Below are positions 50,017 through 60,095 of a DNA stretch of 64,000 nt, one piece after another. The notes beneath the pieces are model-generated. The model saw only the letters and a program-made list of their open reading frames with translations, was not told the DNA's origin and searched no databases. The translations under genes were made by a program, and so were the position numbers. Source of the stretch: JBAXQQ01 sp037131695 (GTDB lineage Bacteria > Armatimonadota > Hebobacteria > CAIYQO01). The stretch covers positions 34,683 through 98,682 of the forward strand of contig CAZWZF010000015.1 in NCBI GenBank assembly GCA_964638715.1, written 5' to 3'. Every line of letters starts with the position of its first letter. Positions within the stretch are counted from its first letter, which is position 1.

Positions 50017-53000
50017 TTCGCCTTCGGATATTCATTCCTTGTGGTTGAACCGCTGATGTAATGAGCTTGAAAGTCCAACCGGACATCCGCAGCCAACCGG
50101 CAGGCGATAGTCAACTCAAAGGGGTTAGCGACCGCCGATGCGGGCACGCCAATCCTCCAAGCCTGCCAGGTAGCCGGGTAGGTCTTGTCTGGCAACACTG
50201 CTGCTATACTTGTGTCGGTTCCGTTCATTGTCAGGCTGGCCTTGAAATAGGAACCAATGCTGCCAGTCGGAACCGCTTTGCCATTGCGCGAGGCGACCGC
50301 GCAAACCACCAGTGTGCCGCCTGATTGTGAGACGGGCGCGTTGCCGGACACCGCGAAGCCGCGCCAAGCGTCGGTGGACTCCTTGATGGCGTCATACACC
50401 CCGGCTGTGGCCACGGTCTTATCCTCCTTGCCGATGTTGGCGGAGGTATTCCTCGCCATGATAGCAACGGCGACCGTCGGCTCTGCGAACGCAGCGACTG
50501 CTGGCGCATTGGGGAATGCGATCTCCGAGGAGGGCGCCTGCCCTGCAGGCACCAGTTCATACAGCGCGACCTGGAACGGCCGCAGGCAATCGGTCGTCCC
50601 TGACAACCGCGCCGGTTCGGGATAATGGCGGAACACGGTAAATCCCGCCGCCAGGTCGATGCCAAACACGGCAGGCTTGTCGAAGGCGAGTGGGTAGTCG
50701 CGCCAGGCAAAGTTATTGACCGCCACGAACGCGCGGCGTCCGTCCGAGCAGACCTGCGCGTAGGGTTCATTTTTCCACGGGTCGCCGAGGATCGTGCGCG
50801 AATGGCGGAAACATTCCGGGCGCAGCCGCAGCAGGCGCATGAAATGCGCCATGTCCCGCATTTCCGCCTCGGTCAGCGCGTCCTCGCCCATCCAGGGCTG
50901 GAAGAGCAGGTTGCCGCGGCAAAGGTCCATCACGACGCCTTCCTGCCAGCGTTCCTTGCCGATCGAGCTGTTCCATGGCCAGCGCGAGAGCCAAACACCG
51001 AGCGAATCCTTACCGAGCTTGGGCACGTCGTCGGAAAAGGCGGTGCCTTGGTCGAGCGTGAGCGCCACGCCATCGCGGACATAAAGCGATGGTGTCGGCG
51101 AGGGCGAGGCCGCCTCCATCATCAACCCGCATTCGAAGAGCATGTCGCCGTGCAGCAGCCACCAGGGCGAGCGGTACCCCCAGTAAAGCATGAGGAAGAC
51201 GTCCGGCGACGCCTCGTCCATGGCTTCGAGAAAACCGATGACGCTGTTGTAGATCGCCTCGGTGGAATACACACCCGGCCAGTGGCCGTGGCGCTGGCTG
51301 TGGCAGACCGAAATCAGGTTGTCGAACTTGAGCATCCGCGCCCCTTCCTGGCGGATGTGATGCCGAAAGGCATTTTTGAAAATCGTTCGGATTGGTTCCG
51401 CGGCGCGGCAGATGACCGTTTGCGCCCAGTCTTTCGAAAGATCGGTGGGAATATTGTAGGAGGGCTCGCCGGCCAGGCAGCCGAGTGCGAGCGGGTTGCG
51501 CCCGATATGCCACTTCGCAAACACCGAGCTGTCAATCCACAAACCGTGACGCGGGCCGGTCTCGGTGAGCGCCCGCTTCGCCCGGTCAAAGCCATCCGGA
51601 AAATGCCGGTTGAACCGCACGAGGTCCGCAGCCGGATCCTGCCAGAAATCGACGGACACCAAATCGAAGGATTCGCCCGTCTTGTCGTGGAACTTGCGCA
51701 GGCGTTCCGCATGCTCCAGGCAGATCGCTTCCGTGAGCTGGTCATCCAGGAATTGGTCTATTTTCGTCGGAGGAACCGGCCACCCGCCGAACATATCCAT
51801 CACTGAGTAGGCCCGGTCATGGCCCCGGCGCACGCGGCGCATGCGCGGCGTGAGGTGCGCCAGAAAGGCATCCCTCGCCCGCCCGGCTTCCGCGACCCCG
51901 AGCACGGCATTCATGCACGCGAAGCTCGCTTCCGGCTCGATGGAGACGCCGGGAAACTGCCGCAGCCGCACCCGCCCAGCCTCGCCCATCGCCCAGCCGG
52001 CCGGATGGTCGAGTGTGAAGAAACTGGCCCCGTCGGCATAGACCGGGAAACCCATGTTGCCCTCGGTCACTTCCACGCCAGTGCGGTAATCGCCGAGGCC
52101 AAGATTCATGACCCGCACCGCCTGCGCGCCGGTGTTGGTGAGCGTCACCGATTTGACCAGCGTGCGCCCCGAGTCTTCCGAGCGGTAGAGAATTTCGGCG
52201 CGCAGCGATTCTTCCCGGGCCGCAAGGACAACCCGCAGCTCCTCCTGCCCGCCCGCGTGCGACTCGACCTCAAAACTGAGCTTGCGCACCGGGTTTTCTC
52301 CCGCCTCGATGTGCTGGAAATACGGCGGCTGAATGATAAACGGATACGGCCAGGTGTGTGCGCCGGAGGGATCCACTGCGTCGAGCCGGGCGTTCCGATT
52401 GATCGAGCCGCCGAGTTGCAGCGCGAGGATATTCACCTGCCCGAAGCGCAACTTGGCATAAGCGGGGTGCTCGGGACGCAACACATACGTTCCCGGCTCG
52501 AACCAGGCCCCTGAGGGTTTGCGTTCTCCAATCAACTCGCCATTAAAAAAGACCCGCGTGTGCCGGAAGTCGCCCACCCCAAAGCCGCCCAGCGTCAACG
52601 TCAGCGGCTCGCCTTCCACGGCCTCCGGCAGAAACACCCGCGTCCGCGCCCAGGCCCAGTGGGAGTCCGCAACAACAAGAGGACACAGCCCGGTGCAGCG
52701 TTGCCATCGCGCGGCGTCCTGCATGCTTTCGTCGATGTCCGGGTATTCGGGCCGGTGATAGCCCGCCAGGAAACCGCTCTCCTCATCCGCCCCGACCGCC
52801 GCCTTGTCCGTGCGCTGAAAATGCCAGCCCTCGATCCAGATGCGCTCTTTGGCCTGGTCGAGGACGACGCCCAACTCCGCTCCGCCGCCCAAGGCAAGCG
52901 TTTCCCCGCTCAGCTTGTTTTGCCAGCTTATGGCTTTCAGTCCTTGACTTGCGTCCATCTCGAAGGCGAAGGCCGCCGTCGTGATGCCGATGACTTTATT

Positions 53001-53018
53001 CTTTTGTCGAGTTAACAT
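49995..53018 (-). CDS. Large GH36/GH31-like alpha-glycosidase
   Basis: The start at 53018 (MLTRQKNKVIG) follows GGAG by 7 bases; 1007 residues. A beta-rich N-domain runs to about residue 400 (LTLGGFGVGDFRHTRVFFNG, then VEVTEGNMGF). The barrel follows: SFDLVSVDFWQDP, then PRHGLWIDSSVF, then ARMLKFDNLISVC near residue 570, where Asp is the likely nucleophile. A C-terminal sandwich (~740-1007) ends the protein. It resembles alpha-galactosidase superfamily enzymes but is unusually long. No signal peptide is visible. It follows the 675-residue GH36 gene. Confidence 0.7.
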   Translation of the reverse strand: MLTRQKNKVIGITTAAFAFEMDASQGLKAISWQNKLSGETLALGGGAELGVVLDQAKERIWIEGWHFQRTDKAAVGADEESGFLAGYHRPEYPDIDESMQDAARWQRCTGLCPLVVADSHWAWARTRVFLPEAVEGEPLTLTLGGFGVGDFRHTRVFFNGELIGERKPSGAWFEPGTYVLRPEHPAYAKLRFGQVNILALQLGGSINRNARLDAVDPSGAHTWPYPFIIQPPYFQHIEAGENPVRKLSFEVESHAGGQEELRVVLAAREESLRAEILYRSEDSGRTLVKSVTLTNTGAQAVRVMNLGLGDYRTGVEVTEGNMGFPVYADGASFFTLDHPAGWAMGEAGRVRLRQFPGVSIEPEASFACMNAVLGVAEAGRARDAFLAHLTPRMRRVRRGHDRAYSVMDMFGGWPVPPTKIDQFLDDQLTEAICLEHAERLRKFHDKTGESFDLVSVDFWQDPAADLVRFNRHFPDGFDRAKRALTETGPRHGLWIDSSVFAKWHIGRNPLALGCLAGEPSYNIPTDLSKDWAQTVICRAAEPIRTIFKNAFRHHIRQEGARMLKFDNLISVCHSQRHGHWPGVYSTEAIYNSVIGFLEAMDEASPDVFLMLYWGYRSPWWLLHGDMLFECGLMMEAASPSPTPSLYVRDGVALTLDQGTAFSDDVPKLGKDSLGVWLSRWPWNSSIGKERWQEGVVMDLCRGNLLFQPWMGEDALTEAEMRDMAHFMRLLRLRPECFRHSRTILGDPWKNEPYAQVCSDGRRAFVAVNNFAWRDYPLAFDKPAVFGIDLAAGFTVFRHYPEPARLSGTTDCLRPFQVALYELVPAGQAPSSEIAFPNAPAVAAFAEPTVAVAIMARNTSANIGKEDKTVATAGVYDAIKESTDAWRGFAVSGNAPVSQSGGTLVVCAVASRNGKAVPTGSIGSYFKASLTMNGTDTSIAAVLPDKTYPATWQAWRIGVPASAVANPFELTIACRLAADVRLDFQAHYISGSTTRNEYPKANGVVYGQ

Positions 53019-53040
53019 ATGTTTCTCCGATTCAGGTTTA

Positions 53041-53072
53041 TGGTAATTAGGGGACATGGTAATTAGGGGACA
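53041..53072. repeat. Exact tandem repeat TGGTAATTAGGGGACA x2
   Basis: Two identical 16-base copies (53041-53056 and 53057-53072) followed by GACTAC lie upstream of the 49995-53018 gene. TGTCCCC-containing units of this kind are common intergenic repeats, often tied to Y1/REP transposases. They may extend the leader of the mRNA. Confidence 0.7.
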
Positions 53073-53152
53073 GACTACTCAATTCATGTTTATTCATTAT
53101 TTTCTTTCTTTAATTTTGATTTTCTGCTTCTTGATCGTCATTGATATATTTA

Positions 53153-55180
53153 TCATGCGTTCACCTTTTCACTGGACAACGTGCTGTTGAATGATAACAA
53201 TTTTGAGTCTGTCTCGACAATCCGCAGGCTGTGTGCCGGCTGGTTCTCGCACACGAACATCCCATCGCACAGTCGCACTGGTGGAGTCTCGGGAAAGGAA
53301 CCCAGCACGCAAACTGTTTCAGGCAGTCCTACTGCTGCCAGGGGGACGCGGAGGGTCCGCGGTTCGTCAGTCCAGTTATACAACGCGACGCGGTGCGTGC
53401 CGTCGGCAGCGGTCACGCGTAACGCTTCGACCACCCCGCCGGCGGTGTAGACGCCTTGCTGGCTTTCCGGCAGATGGGGGCCGACGGAGTTCCAGAAATG
53501 CCCGACGCGGTGCGCCGCTTCCTCGTCCCACTGGCCGGCAAAGTCGGAGGTGAGAAACACGCCGCCGATGAGGCCGATGGTGCCGGTGAGCACCCAGCTT
53601 TCCTCAAGCGAGAGGCTGGAGTTCGCGGACCGCATGTAGAAAACGTCCGGATCGCCGTTCCACCACAGACCATTTGTACATAGTCGCGGGAGAAACTCCA
53701 TCAGGTTGCGCCCGAGTGTCGACCAGTCGCCGCCAATGTCCCCGCCGAGGCGCGCGGTGTCGGCATAACCGAGGGCGTAACGACCCATCTCGCCGATACA
53801 GGCGCAGATGATAGTATCCGGCCCGGCGGCTTCGCGGAACAGACGGTACATTTCTCGCAACGTCTCCATGCTGGTACGCGACCGGTTCGCCGCCTGTCTT
53901 GCGGTGCTGAGGCCGTAGGTGAAATCCAGTTTCAGATAACGCCAACCTGCTTGCACTGCTTCGCGTATGATTTCAACCATGAACGCCTGCGCGCCGGGAT
54001 GATCAGGATCGAGATAGTAAGTTGGCGAAGTGGTGTCGCCCCAACGCCAGCCTTCGCCATCGCACCAGCCCCAGTTGCTGAACGAGACCGCCGGCTGGCC
54101 ATCGGACAATCGTTGGAGCCATTCCGGATGCTCCTTCACAATCGGATGCCGGTGAAATACCGTGGTCGGTGCCAGCCATAAGCCGGGAATCGAGCCGCTG
54201 GCGGCGATCTCTTTCGGCAAATCCGTCCATGTATCGCGGAACAACTCGTTGGGTTGCCAGTCGCCCGGCATTATCTGAAAACCGTCGTCTATCTGGATCA
54301 ACCTACCGCCAGGCGGAATCGGCCAGGAAGCGAACTCGCGCGCGGCCTGCTGCACGTGCTCCGGTCGCACTCCGCTATAGTGCTGGTACCAGGAGCACCA
54401 ACCGACCAGCGGTGCCCGAACCGGTCGCGTACCGAGTTCAAGTGCGCACTGCTCCGCCCATTGACGCAGTCCTACCTGCCAGTCACCCCAAATAAAACTC
54501 GCCCGTTCCAGTGTCCGGTTCTCACCGGGGTTGACCAGAATGTTGTCAAGCCGGACGCCGATATAGAAGTCCCGTTCACCGACGGTACGCAATCCTATTT
54601 CCCCAAAGGCAGTGCCAGGTCCGGTGAACCCAACCACCAATCCGGGGGCATTCCAGGCACCGAGCAAGACAGCGACATCGGTGGCCACCGCCCAATCGGC
54701 TTCATCATGAATCGGGTCGGATAGTCGCGGCCAGGCAACATGAAATCCTGCCCAAGTCTTCTCCAGTCGCTCCCGATGCGAGGCAACCGGTTCCCCTCGG
54801 CGAAATAGTCGGTTTTCTGTCAAAGCCAGCAGGTTGTCGTCCTGCGCCAGAGTGCCCTGCATATAGTGGAAACGAGCCAACTCGATCGGCCGATCCGCAT
54901 CACTGCAAAGATCACCCGAGAGTGTCAAGGCACCGTCGGAGCCTTGAACGGCCGCCATCGTCGCCGACACCGGCCCCAGGCGCAGGGTAAAGGTCAAGCT
55001 GCCAGGTTCGTTGGTGTCCACGCTCAGCACGGTTGCCGTGTCCCATCGCCAATCCGTTTCGCTGGCATACCGCCAGGCGAGTGTTGGTAAACCACCACGC
55101 AAGAGCGTGTGACTATCAACATCAATACCGATACTCTGCCCGGACCATCGCAAATTCAATTCTTTGGTTAGCTCACTCAT
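53153..55180 (-). CDS. Alpha-galactosidase-like enzyme, GH36
   Basis: A 675-residue GH36/melibiase-like enzyme with AAGGAG before its ATG. Landmarks: GWCSWYQHYSG at 260-270, RLIQIDDGFQ at 293-302, RYLKLDFTYG at 414-423 with D419 the expected nucleophile, and ARLGGDIGGDW at 476-486, where an Asp acts as acid/base. It should release alpha-galactose or a related sugar. The last ~20 residues (TDSKLLSFNSTLSSEK) look appended: their DNA (53186-53222) recurs at 37173-37209, and the final codons contain the GTTGTCCAGT leader also found at 35816 and 45240. Confidence 0.88.
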   Translation of the reverse strand: MSELTKELNLRWSGQSIGIDVDSHTLLRGGLPTLAWRYASETDWRWDTATVLSVDTNEPGSLTFTLRLGPVSATMAAVQGSDGALTLSGDLCSDADRPIELARFHYMQGTLAQDDNLLALTENRLFRRGEPVASHRERLEKTWAGFHVAWPRLSDPIHDEADWAVATDVAVLLGAWNAPGLVVGFTGPGTAFGEIGLRTVGERDFYIGVRLDNILVNPGENRTLERASFIWGDWQVGLRQWAEQCALELGTRPVRAPLVGWCSWYQHYSGVRPEHVQQAAREFASWPIPPGGRLIQIDDGFQIMPGDWQPNELFRDTWTDLPKEIAASGSIPGLWLAPTTVFHRHPIVKEHPEWLQRLSDGQPAVSFSNWGWCDGEGWRWGDTTSPTYYLDPDHPGAQAFMVEIIREAVQAGWRYLKLDFTYGLSTARQAANRSRTSMETLREMYRLFREAAGPDTIICACIGEMGRYALGYADTARLGGDIGGDWSTLGRNLMEFLPRLCTNGLWWNGDPDVFYMRSANSSLSLEESWVLTGTIGLIGGVFLTSDFAGQWDEEAAHRVGHFWNSVGPHLPESQQGVYTAGGVVEALRVTAADGTHRVALYNWTDEPRTLRVPLAAVGLPETVCVLGSFPETPPVRLCDGMFVCENQPAHSLRIVETDSKLLSFNSTLSSEKVNA
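53164..53181 (-). repeat. GTTGTCCAGTGAAAAGGT leader, third copy
   Basis: Identical to 45240-45257 and nearly identical to 35816-35834 (one extra base, one change). In the other two places it forms the end of an attC-like site and supplies the AAAAGG ribosome site of the next gene. Here it lies inside the end of the GH36 gene, and the only following frame is a 16-codon Lys-rich peptide. Confidence 0.75.
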
Positions 55181-55182
55181 TC

Positions 55183-56853
55183 CTACTCCTTGATCGTCAC
55201 GGTCGCCGCATTGAAATCAGAGACTGTATATGTTATGAAATCCGGAATCAACGTGAGAACAACTTTCTTATCGACGGTCTGCTCTTTATCCTCCACCGGT
55301 ATAATGGTGAGTGTCACGCTGTCTTTACCATCCGGGATGGTGAGCGTACCGGTCAGCGTTTCCTGAATGTCCTCTTTACTCGCCGTGCTGCCGGTGAGGA
55401 ATTCCACCTCGGCAAGGCCGACATAACTACCATTCGCATAGGCTCCTTCGAACGATGTGCCCTTGCCGAACTCGCGGGCATAGTTCGATTTCACCCGGAA
55501 CATGATGCGGCGCGCCTTCACGCCGCCCAGGTTAATATTCTCGAACTCGCTGACTTTGGCACTATCGACAGTGCGCTTGAAGGTGCGCACCCCCAGTGAG
55601 ACAAAATCCGACATGCCGGTCGCCGCCAGCACTTCTACTTCTCTTATACCGCGGAACGTGTGCCCGGGGTTAACGTAGTTGGCCACGCGCATCCGACCCA
55701 CAGTGGTAACCTTGTCGAAGGTGAAAATGATCCAGGGATCATCGATTTGCTCACTTTCCCGTTCGGCATTCCCCGTGTTGCAAAAAGCGGTTTGCAGATT
55801 TCCGTCAATCATATTGGTCGGCGAGGAACGGGACACATCGCTGCAACTGACGGCGGCGATGGGCACGGGCACGGTGCTGGTGACGTAGCGCACCACTAAA
55901 TCGCCTTTCGTTCCGTTTCGCTTCAGGGTGAATACGCCAGGCTTTTGCCCGGTCGCGGTCGGCGTGGTCGCCGTGATGCTCACCTCATCGCCCGTATCGT
56001 TGTCCGCCACCGCTACGTCGGCACTGCCGGGTGTGCCCACCGTGTAGTTCGTGCCCGCCAGCAGGCGAAGCTGCAAATTGGCCGGGCCTTGGATGCGTTT
56101 GTCATCGAGGGTTTGGACCGGAAACGAGGTACTGGCTTGCCCGTCCGGAATGACGACGGCGCCGGGGAGCTGCTGGATCCGGTCACGCCCCACGCCGACT
56201 GCATCGAATTCTACCTCGGCCAGACCAACGACACTGTTGTTCGCCCAAGTGCCATCAAAGCTGGTACCTTTGCCGAACTCCTTCGCATAATTCGATTTAA
56301 TGCTCAGCCGCACGGCTTTCGCCGCAACGCCATCCAGCGGGAACGATTCAAAGACGCTTTCTTTCGTCCGAGATGCCGGGCTAAGTTTCCTCACCCCCAA
56401 AGGCGTAAACATCGTGCCGTCGATGGAGACTTCGATGAGCACATCTTGGACAGCGCGTTGCGATTCTCCGGCGCTGAAATAATTCGCCACACGAACCGTC
56501 TGAAGTTTGTATACCTGGTCAAAGGTAAAGGCAATCCACGGGGCGTCGTCCTTCCCTTCGTTCTGCGAGTTGCCGGCGTTCATCCAGATGGTGTTCAGCC
56601 TGCCATCAATGGCGTTGGGGGCAGGTCCCCAACCGTTGGAGGCACTGGAAACATTCACACCTGTGATGGTCACCCTCGGCAAGCCGTCAGCATAGTTGAC
56701 CGTCAGCGCGCCAACGGTGTCCACCCGTGTGACGGTGCAGGTTACGGCTTCCCCCTCGGTAATGGCCGTCTTATCAACCTGCAACGTAACCGGACCGCCG
56801 AACGCGGCAAGGGTGGTTGCCAGACTGAGTATCAGTATCAAAATTCGCTTCAT
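55183..56853 (-). CDS. Exported protein with two discoidin domains set in Calx-beta-like repeats
   Basis: A 556-residue protein with a signal peptide (MKRILILILSLATTLAAFGG). It consists of two long repeats. Each begins with a Calx-beta-like strand set (LQVDKTAITEGEAVTCTVTR; FTLKRNGTKGDLVVRYV), is interrupted by an F5/8C-type discoidin domain (NAIDGRLNTIW / NMIDGNLQTAF, then FGKGTSFDGTWANNS / FGKGTSFEGAYANGS), and closes with the remaining Calx-beta strands (PDGQASTSFPVQTLDDK; PDGKDSVTLTIIPVEDK). It probably binds carbohydrate at the cell surface. It overlaps the previous gene by ATGA, with GGAGG before the start. Confidence 0.8.
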   Translation of the reverse strand: MKRILILILSLATTLAAFGGPVTLQVDKTAITEGEAVTCTVTRVDTVGALTVNYADGLPRVTITGVNVSSASNGWGPAPNAIDGRLNTIWMNAGNSQNEGKDDAPWIAFTFDQVYKLQTVRVANYFSAGESQRAVQDVLIEVSIDGTMFTPLGVRKLSPASRTKESVFESFPLDGVAAKAVRLSIKSNYAKEFGKGTSFDGTWANNSVVGLAEVEFDAVGVGRDRIQQLPGAVVIPDGQASTSFPVQTLDDKRIQGPANLQLRLLAGTNYTVGTPGSADVAVADNDTGDEVSITATTPTATGQKPGVFTLKRNGTKGDLVVRYVTSTVPVPIAAVSCSDVSRSSPTNMIDGNLQTAFCNTGNAERESEQIDDPWIIFTFDKVTTVGRMRVANYVNPGHTFRGIREVEVLAATGMSDFVSLGVRTFKRTVDSAKVSEFENINLGGVKARRIMFRVKSNYAREFGKGTSFEGAYANGSYVGLAEVEFLTGSTASKEDIQETLTGTLTIPDGKDSVTLTIIPVEDKEQTVDKKVVLTLIPDFITYTVSDFNAATVTIKE

Positions 56854-59021
56854 TTCGCGCCTCCTGTTGTCGCTGGAATTTCCCAGGTGAATTCACCCTG
56901 GCCGGGGCGCACCAGGGTATCAAGATTGTCGATGCGATAGCGGATAGATTTGCCCCAGTAGACTTCCTCCGCGTAGGCGTAGTGAACTCCGGTTTTCGGA
57001 TGGGTGAAGGCGGTCAACGCAAAGCCATGGTCCATCCATCCGCCGTTACTGCCGCTCGGGCCGCCCATGTTGCAGACGGTCACCAGCAGCCCATCGGTCG
57101 TATACATGCGAATCCAGTGCAAACCGCCGGTCGCGTTTCCCCCCGAGTGTCCGGTATAGAAATACTGGCCATCGCTGTCGGTGGCAATCACCACCGCCTG
57201 GTGGCCATCGAGAACCGGGAAAGCGCTTACCCGCTTGCCATCCGCAGTGTAGCGTTCAACCACCGACCCACCCATCCAGAAACCAAATCCCGGTGCGGTA
57301 TGGTAGGCGGAACTGCCCACCCGATAAATATCGCCGTTCTTCGGATCAATGCGCATGTTGCGCGGATCCATTCCCCACTTTGAGGCATCTTTCGCAATGA
57401 CCGTCTGCTTGTGTGTCCAGTCGTAGCACGGATTGCCTTTTTCGTCGATGCCGTCTAACGGCAGTTTCACTGTTGCTCCACCCCAGTTGGCGATCCAGAA
57501 GTTCCCCGTACCATCAACCCATACTCCGGGCGCGTAGGTGGCATAGTTGTTGTCCCCGGGTGTCTTCACGGTTTCATCGTCCTGCTGCTTGCCGTCTCCA
57601 TTGGTGTCGATCCAGATATAAAGGCCGGCGTCGGCGCCGATGACGGCGCAGGGGCGCATGGCATCGTCTTTCACATCGTATACAGCGATCTTTTTGCCGT
57701 TGTTGATGGAGAATATATATTGGCGATTACCGAGCTTGCGCCGCACGCCATTATAAGTTCCACACCAGTTGTTAAGAACTTTCCACTTGCCGTATTCAGG
57801 ACCCGGTTGATAATTCACTTCATATTCCATGTTATGACTAAGCACCAGATCATGAGCGGCCTGCGCATCAACCAACGGAGCCATAACCATCTCACTGTAA
57901 CGCTGACACAGCAGTTTGCCCTCCGAGGTGAAGGTCAGCACGCGGTGACCGCCGATATCAGCCACCGTGATGCGGCCCTGGGCATCCACCGCCAGACTTG
58001 CCCGCCCGGTCAACGGCCAATAAAGTGCCGTGTCGCTCACCTGTCCCGGTTTTGCCGCCGAGAAAAGTGCGTTCACTTGTTTCAATGTCGCCAGTTCGTA
58101 TTCGAGGACACGACCTGTCGCCACTTCGCCAATATACAGGTGTTGTTGGGGCCCGCCGAAGGTGAGCGCACCGGGCTTCTTCAGGCCAGTAATTTCCCGG
58201 CCCTTTGTGCCATCTGGAGCATATTCGGTGACGCGGTCGCCGCTGTTGGCCACCCAGCCGTATCCCCGCGCGTCGACGGTAGCGGCCAGCGGCGCGGTGA
58301 TGGCGATGGTCTTAGTCACGTCACCGGTCAACTTGTCATGCAACTCGACGCGGTCCTTGCCGCACACCCAGATGGCGTCCTTGCCGACACCCAATGCCAT
58401 GACACCATCTTTCATTTCAATCGTGCCATGCAGCGTGCCGGTCCAGTAGCGCATCAGGAATTTCTCCTTCGTGTAGCGTCGAACTTTATTCTCCGCCAGT
58501 TGATAGACATACTTATCATCTACCGCGATGCCGGAGCCGCCTTGAGCCCCGCGGTACCGGAGTCCTTTGCCGTCCGACGACCAGACGCGCAGTTCCTGAT
58601 GCGCCTCTTCCCAGCCGGAGGTTTCATAAACATTGCCGTCACTGTCCACCGCCACCGCCTCCACATTGGCACCATGTTCGCTCAACTCGCCGTAAGGCGG
58701 ATTTGCCATCTCGCCGATCCAGCCGTCGTCCACGCCTTTCGCCCGGCTGGCGAGTGATTTCCACAGGTATTTACCCGCCGGTGCCGGTTTGCCGGCATCG
58801 TCTTTGCCGTCCCATACGAGTTTGACCACTGCGTCCTTGGTTTGCGGGGCCGCTGACAAAAGTGTCCGCACAATCTGGCCACCCGGCTCATATATGGCGG
58901 CGCTCAGGTTGCCGTCCAGCGGCATCGTCACCGTACCGATCTCGGTCTCCGCCGCCCACGCTGGAAGCGTCAGAGCCATCAGTCCTGTTATTATCAGTCG
59001 TTGCACAGTCTTCTTCGTCAT
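56850..59021 (-). CDS. Exported NHL-propeller protein with FlgD-like N-domain
   Basis: Start 59021 with GGAGG upstream; the 723-residue product begins with a signal peptide (MTKKTVQRLIITGLMALTLP, then AWAAE). A FlgD-like Ig domain (AAIYEPGGQIVRTL, then VWDGKDDAGKPAPAGKYLW) precedes a beta-propeller with NHL-type blades (VEAVAVDSDGNVYETSG, then RASLAVDAQGRITVADIGG). No catalytic motif was found. It resembles the core of the 1248-residue protein at 13412-17158, without the CBM9-like ends. It overlaps both neighbours by ATGA. Confidence 0.8.
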   Translation of the reverse strand: MTKKTVQRLIITGLMALTLPAWAAETEIGTVTMPLDGNLSAAIYEPGGQIVRTLLSAAPQTKDAVVKLVWDGKDDAGKPAPAGKYLWKSLASRAKGVDDGWIGEMANPPYGELSEHGANVEAVAVDSDGNVYETSGWEEAHQELRVWSSDGKGLRYRGAQGGSGIAVDDKYVYQLAENKVRRYTKEKFLMRYWTGTLHGTIEMKDGVMALGVGKDAIWVCGKDRVELHDKLTGDVTKTIAITAPLAATVDARGYGWVANSGDRVTEYAPDGTKGREITGLKKPGALTFGGPQQHLYIGEVATGRVLEYELATLKQVNALFSAAKPGQVSDTALYWPLTGRASLAVDAQGRITVADIGGHRVLTFTSEGKLLCQRYSEMVMAPLVDAQAAHDLVLSHNMEYEVNYQPGPEYGKWKVLNNWCGTYNGVRRKLGNRQYIFSINNGKKIAVYDVKDDAMRPCAVIGADAGLYIWIDTNGDGKQQDDETVKTPGDNNYATYAPGVWVDGTGNFWIANWGGATVKLPLDGIDEKGNPCYDWTHKQTVIAKDASKWGMDPRNMRIDPKNGDIYRVGSSAYHTAPGFGFWMGGSVVERYTADGKRVSAFPVLDGHQAVVIATDSDGQYFYTGHSGGNATGGLHWIRMYTTDGLLVTVCNMGGPSGSNGGWMDHGFALTAFTHPKTGVHYAYAEEVYWGKSIRYRIDNLDTLVRPGQGEFTWEIPATTGGAK

Positions 59022-60079
59022 TGTTGGCCTCCGAACACATTCCGCACGGCGCGCAGGTAACCGTAACCCCAGCGCATATCCGGCAGCAAGTAGCTGCCTT
59101 CGGTCCATTCGTTCCAACTATTGATGGTGACCAGCGGCGCCTGCTGCGGGCGCGCATCAAGCCAGGCCTTGGCCTTCCACAGGCAGGCTTCGAAGGCGTC
59201 CGGCGTGGCGTTGATGACCACGCTTTCCTGGCCGGCGGAGGGATTGCGGTGGGTGTTGTCCCAGCCGATCGAAACGTGTGGGTAGTAGATCCCGTGGATT
59301 GCCTCGTAGTCGGGCCAATGACGGATTGCCTGATTGGCCCACACCACATAGTCGCCGGTGAAGCCGGCGTCGTCGACATACTGGTAGGCGGTGGCGCTAT
59401 CGAATCCGATGGCGCCGGTGGCGGCCCACAAGCGAGCAATGGCCTGGATATCGAGGCCAAGAAGACCACGTTCCACACAACGCCGGCGCATCCAGGCAAA
59501 GGCTTCCACCGTCGGTTCGACGCCACCGAGCCCGGCGATCAGATTGGTATTATCGAAGATCGAGAAGACCGGCATGTCCGCGATGCGGTAGTAGCAATCC
59601 AGGTGAAGGTACTTCTCGATGATGCGATCGAACATAGATTCAAGCACCGTCCGCGAGACCCTGCCCTGCCACTGGACTTGGTCCGAGTGGGTATCCACAT
59701 GCATGTTCCAGAGGTTGTCGACATCGTGGTTGGCCCACATCAGGTAGAACTTGCAGTCCGTCCCTTCGAGCGCAGGAATGAGCCCTTCGTTGAGTTGTCG
59801 CTCGAAGCACGGCGCATTTTCGTACCAATACCAGTCCACGATGAACACGTTGATGCCGTGGGCCATAGCCAGTTCGACATGCTGGCGCATGACCGCCGGG
59901 TCGGCTTCGTCCTGGCAGCCCAGCAGGGGGATGCGAGGCATGTCATGGCCTGGGAAACGCGGCGTACCGCGGCGTACCGTGTACCATTCGCCGTCCTTCT
60001 CCGGCCAGAAATGCTCCACCCGCGGCTCATAGTGATAGGAGGGCCAAATATAGGCCGCCACGTCGTAATTTCTGTTCAT
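59018..60079 (-). CDS. WbsX/GH99-like glycoside hydrolase
   Basis: Start 60079 (MNRNYDVAAYIWPSYHYEPR) follows AAAGG; 353 residues. It matches the glycosyltransferase-WTW/WbsX group: INVFIVDWYWYENAPCFERQ, then FYLMWANHD, and the diagnostic VTINSWNEWTEGSYLLPD near residue 330. Related GH99 enzymes are endo-alpha-mannosidases, and the WbsX group has members active on other polysaccharides. The substrate is unknown. It sits inside the long pseudopilin-led operon. Confidence 0.82.
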   Translation of the reverse strand: MNRNYDVAAYIWPSYHYEPRVEHFWPEKDGEWYTVRRGTPRFPGHDMPRIPLLGCQDEADPAVMRQHVELAMAHGINVFIVDWYWYENAPCFERQLNEGLIPALEGTDCKFYLMWANHDVDNLWNMHVDTHSDQVQWQGRVSRTVLESMFDRIIEKYLHLDCYYRIADMPVFSIFDNTNLIAGLGGVEPTVEAFAWMRRRCVERGLLGLDIQAIARLWAATGAIGFDSATAYQYVDDAGFTGDYVVWANQAIRHWPDYEAIHGIYYPHVSIGWDNTHRNPSAGQESVVINATPDAFEACLWKAKAWLDARPQQAPLVTINSWNEWTEGSYLLPDMRWGYGYLRAVRNVFGGQQ

Positions 60080-60095
60080 GCTCGTTACCTTTCTT

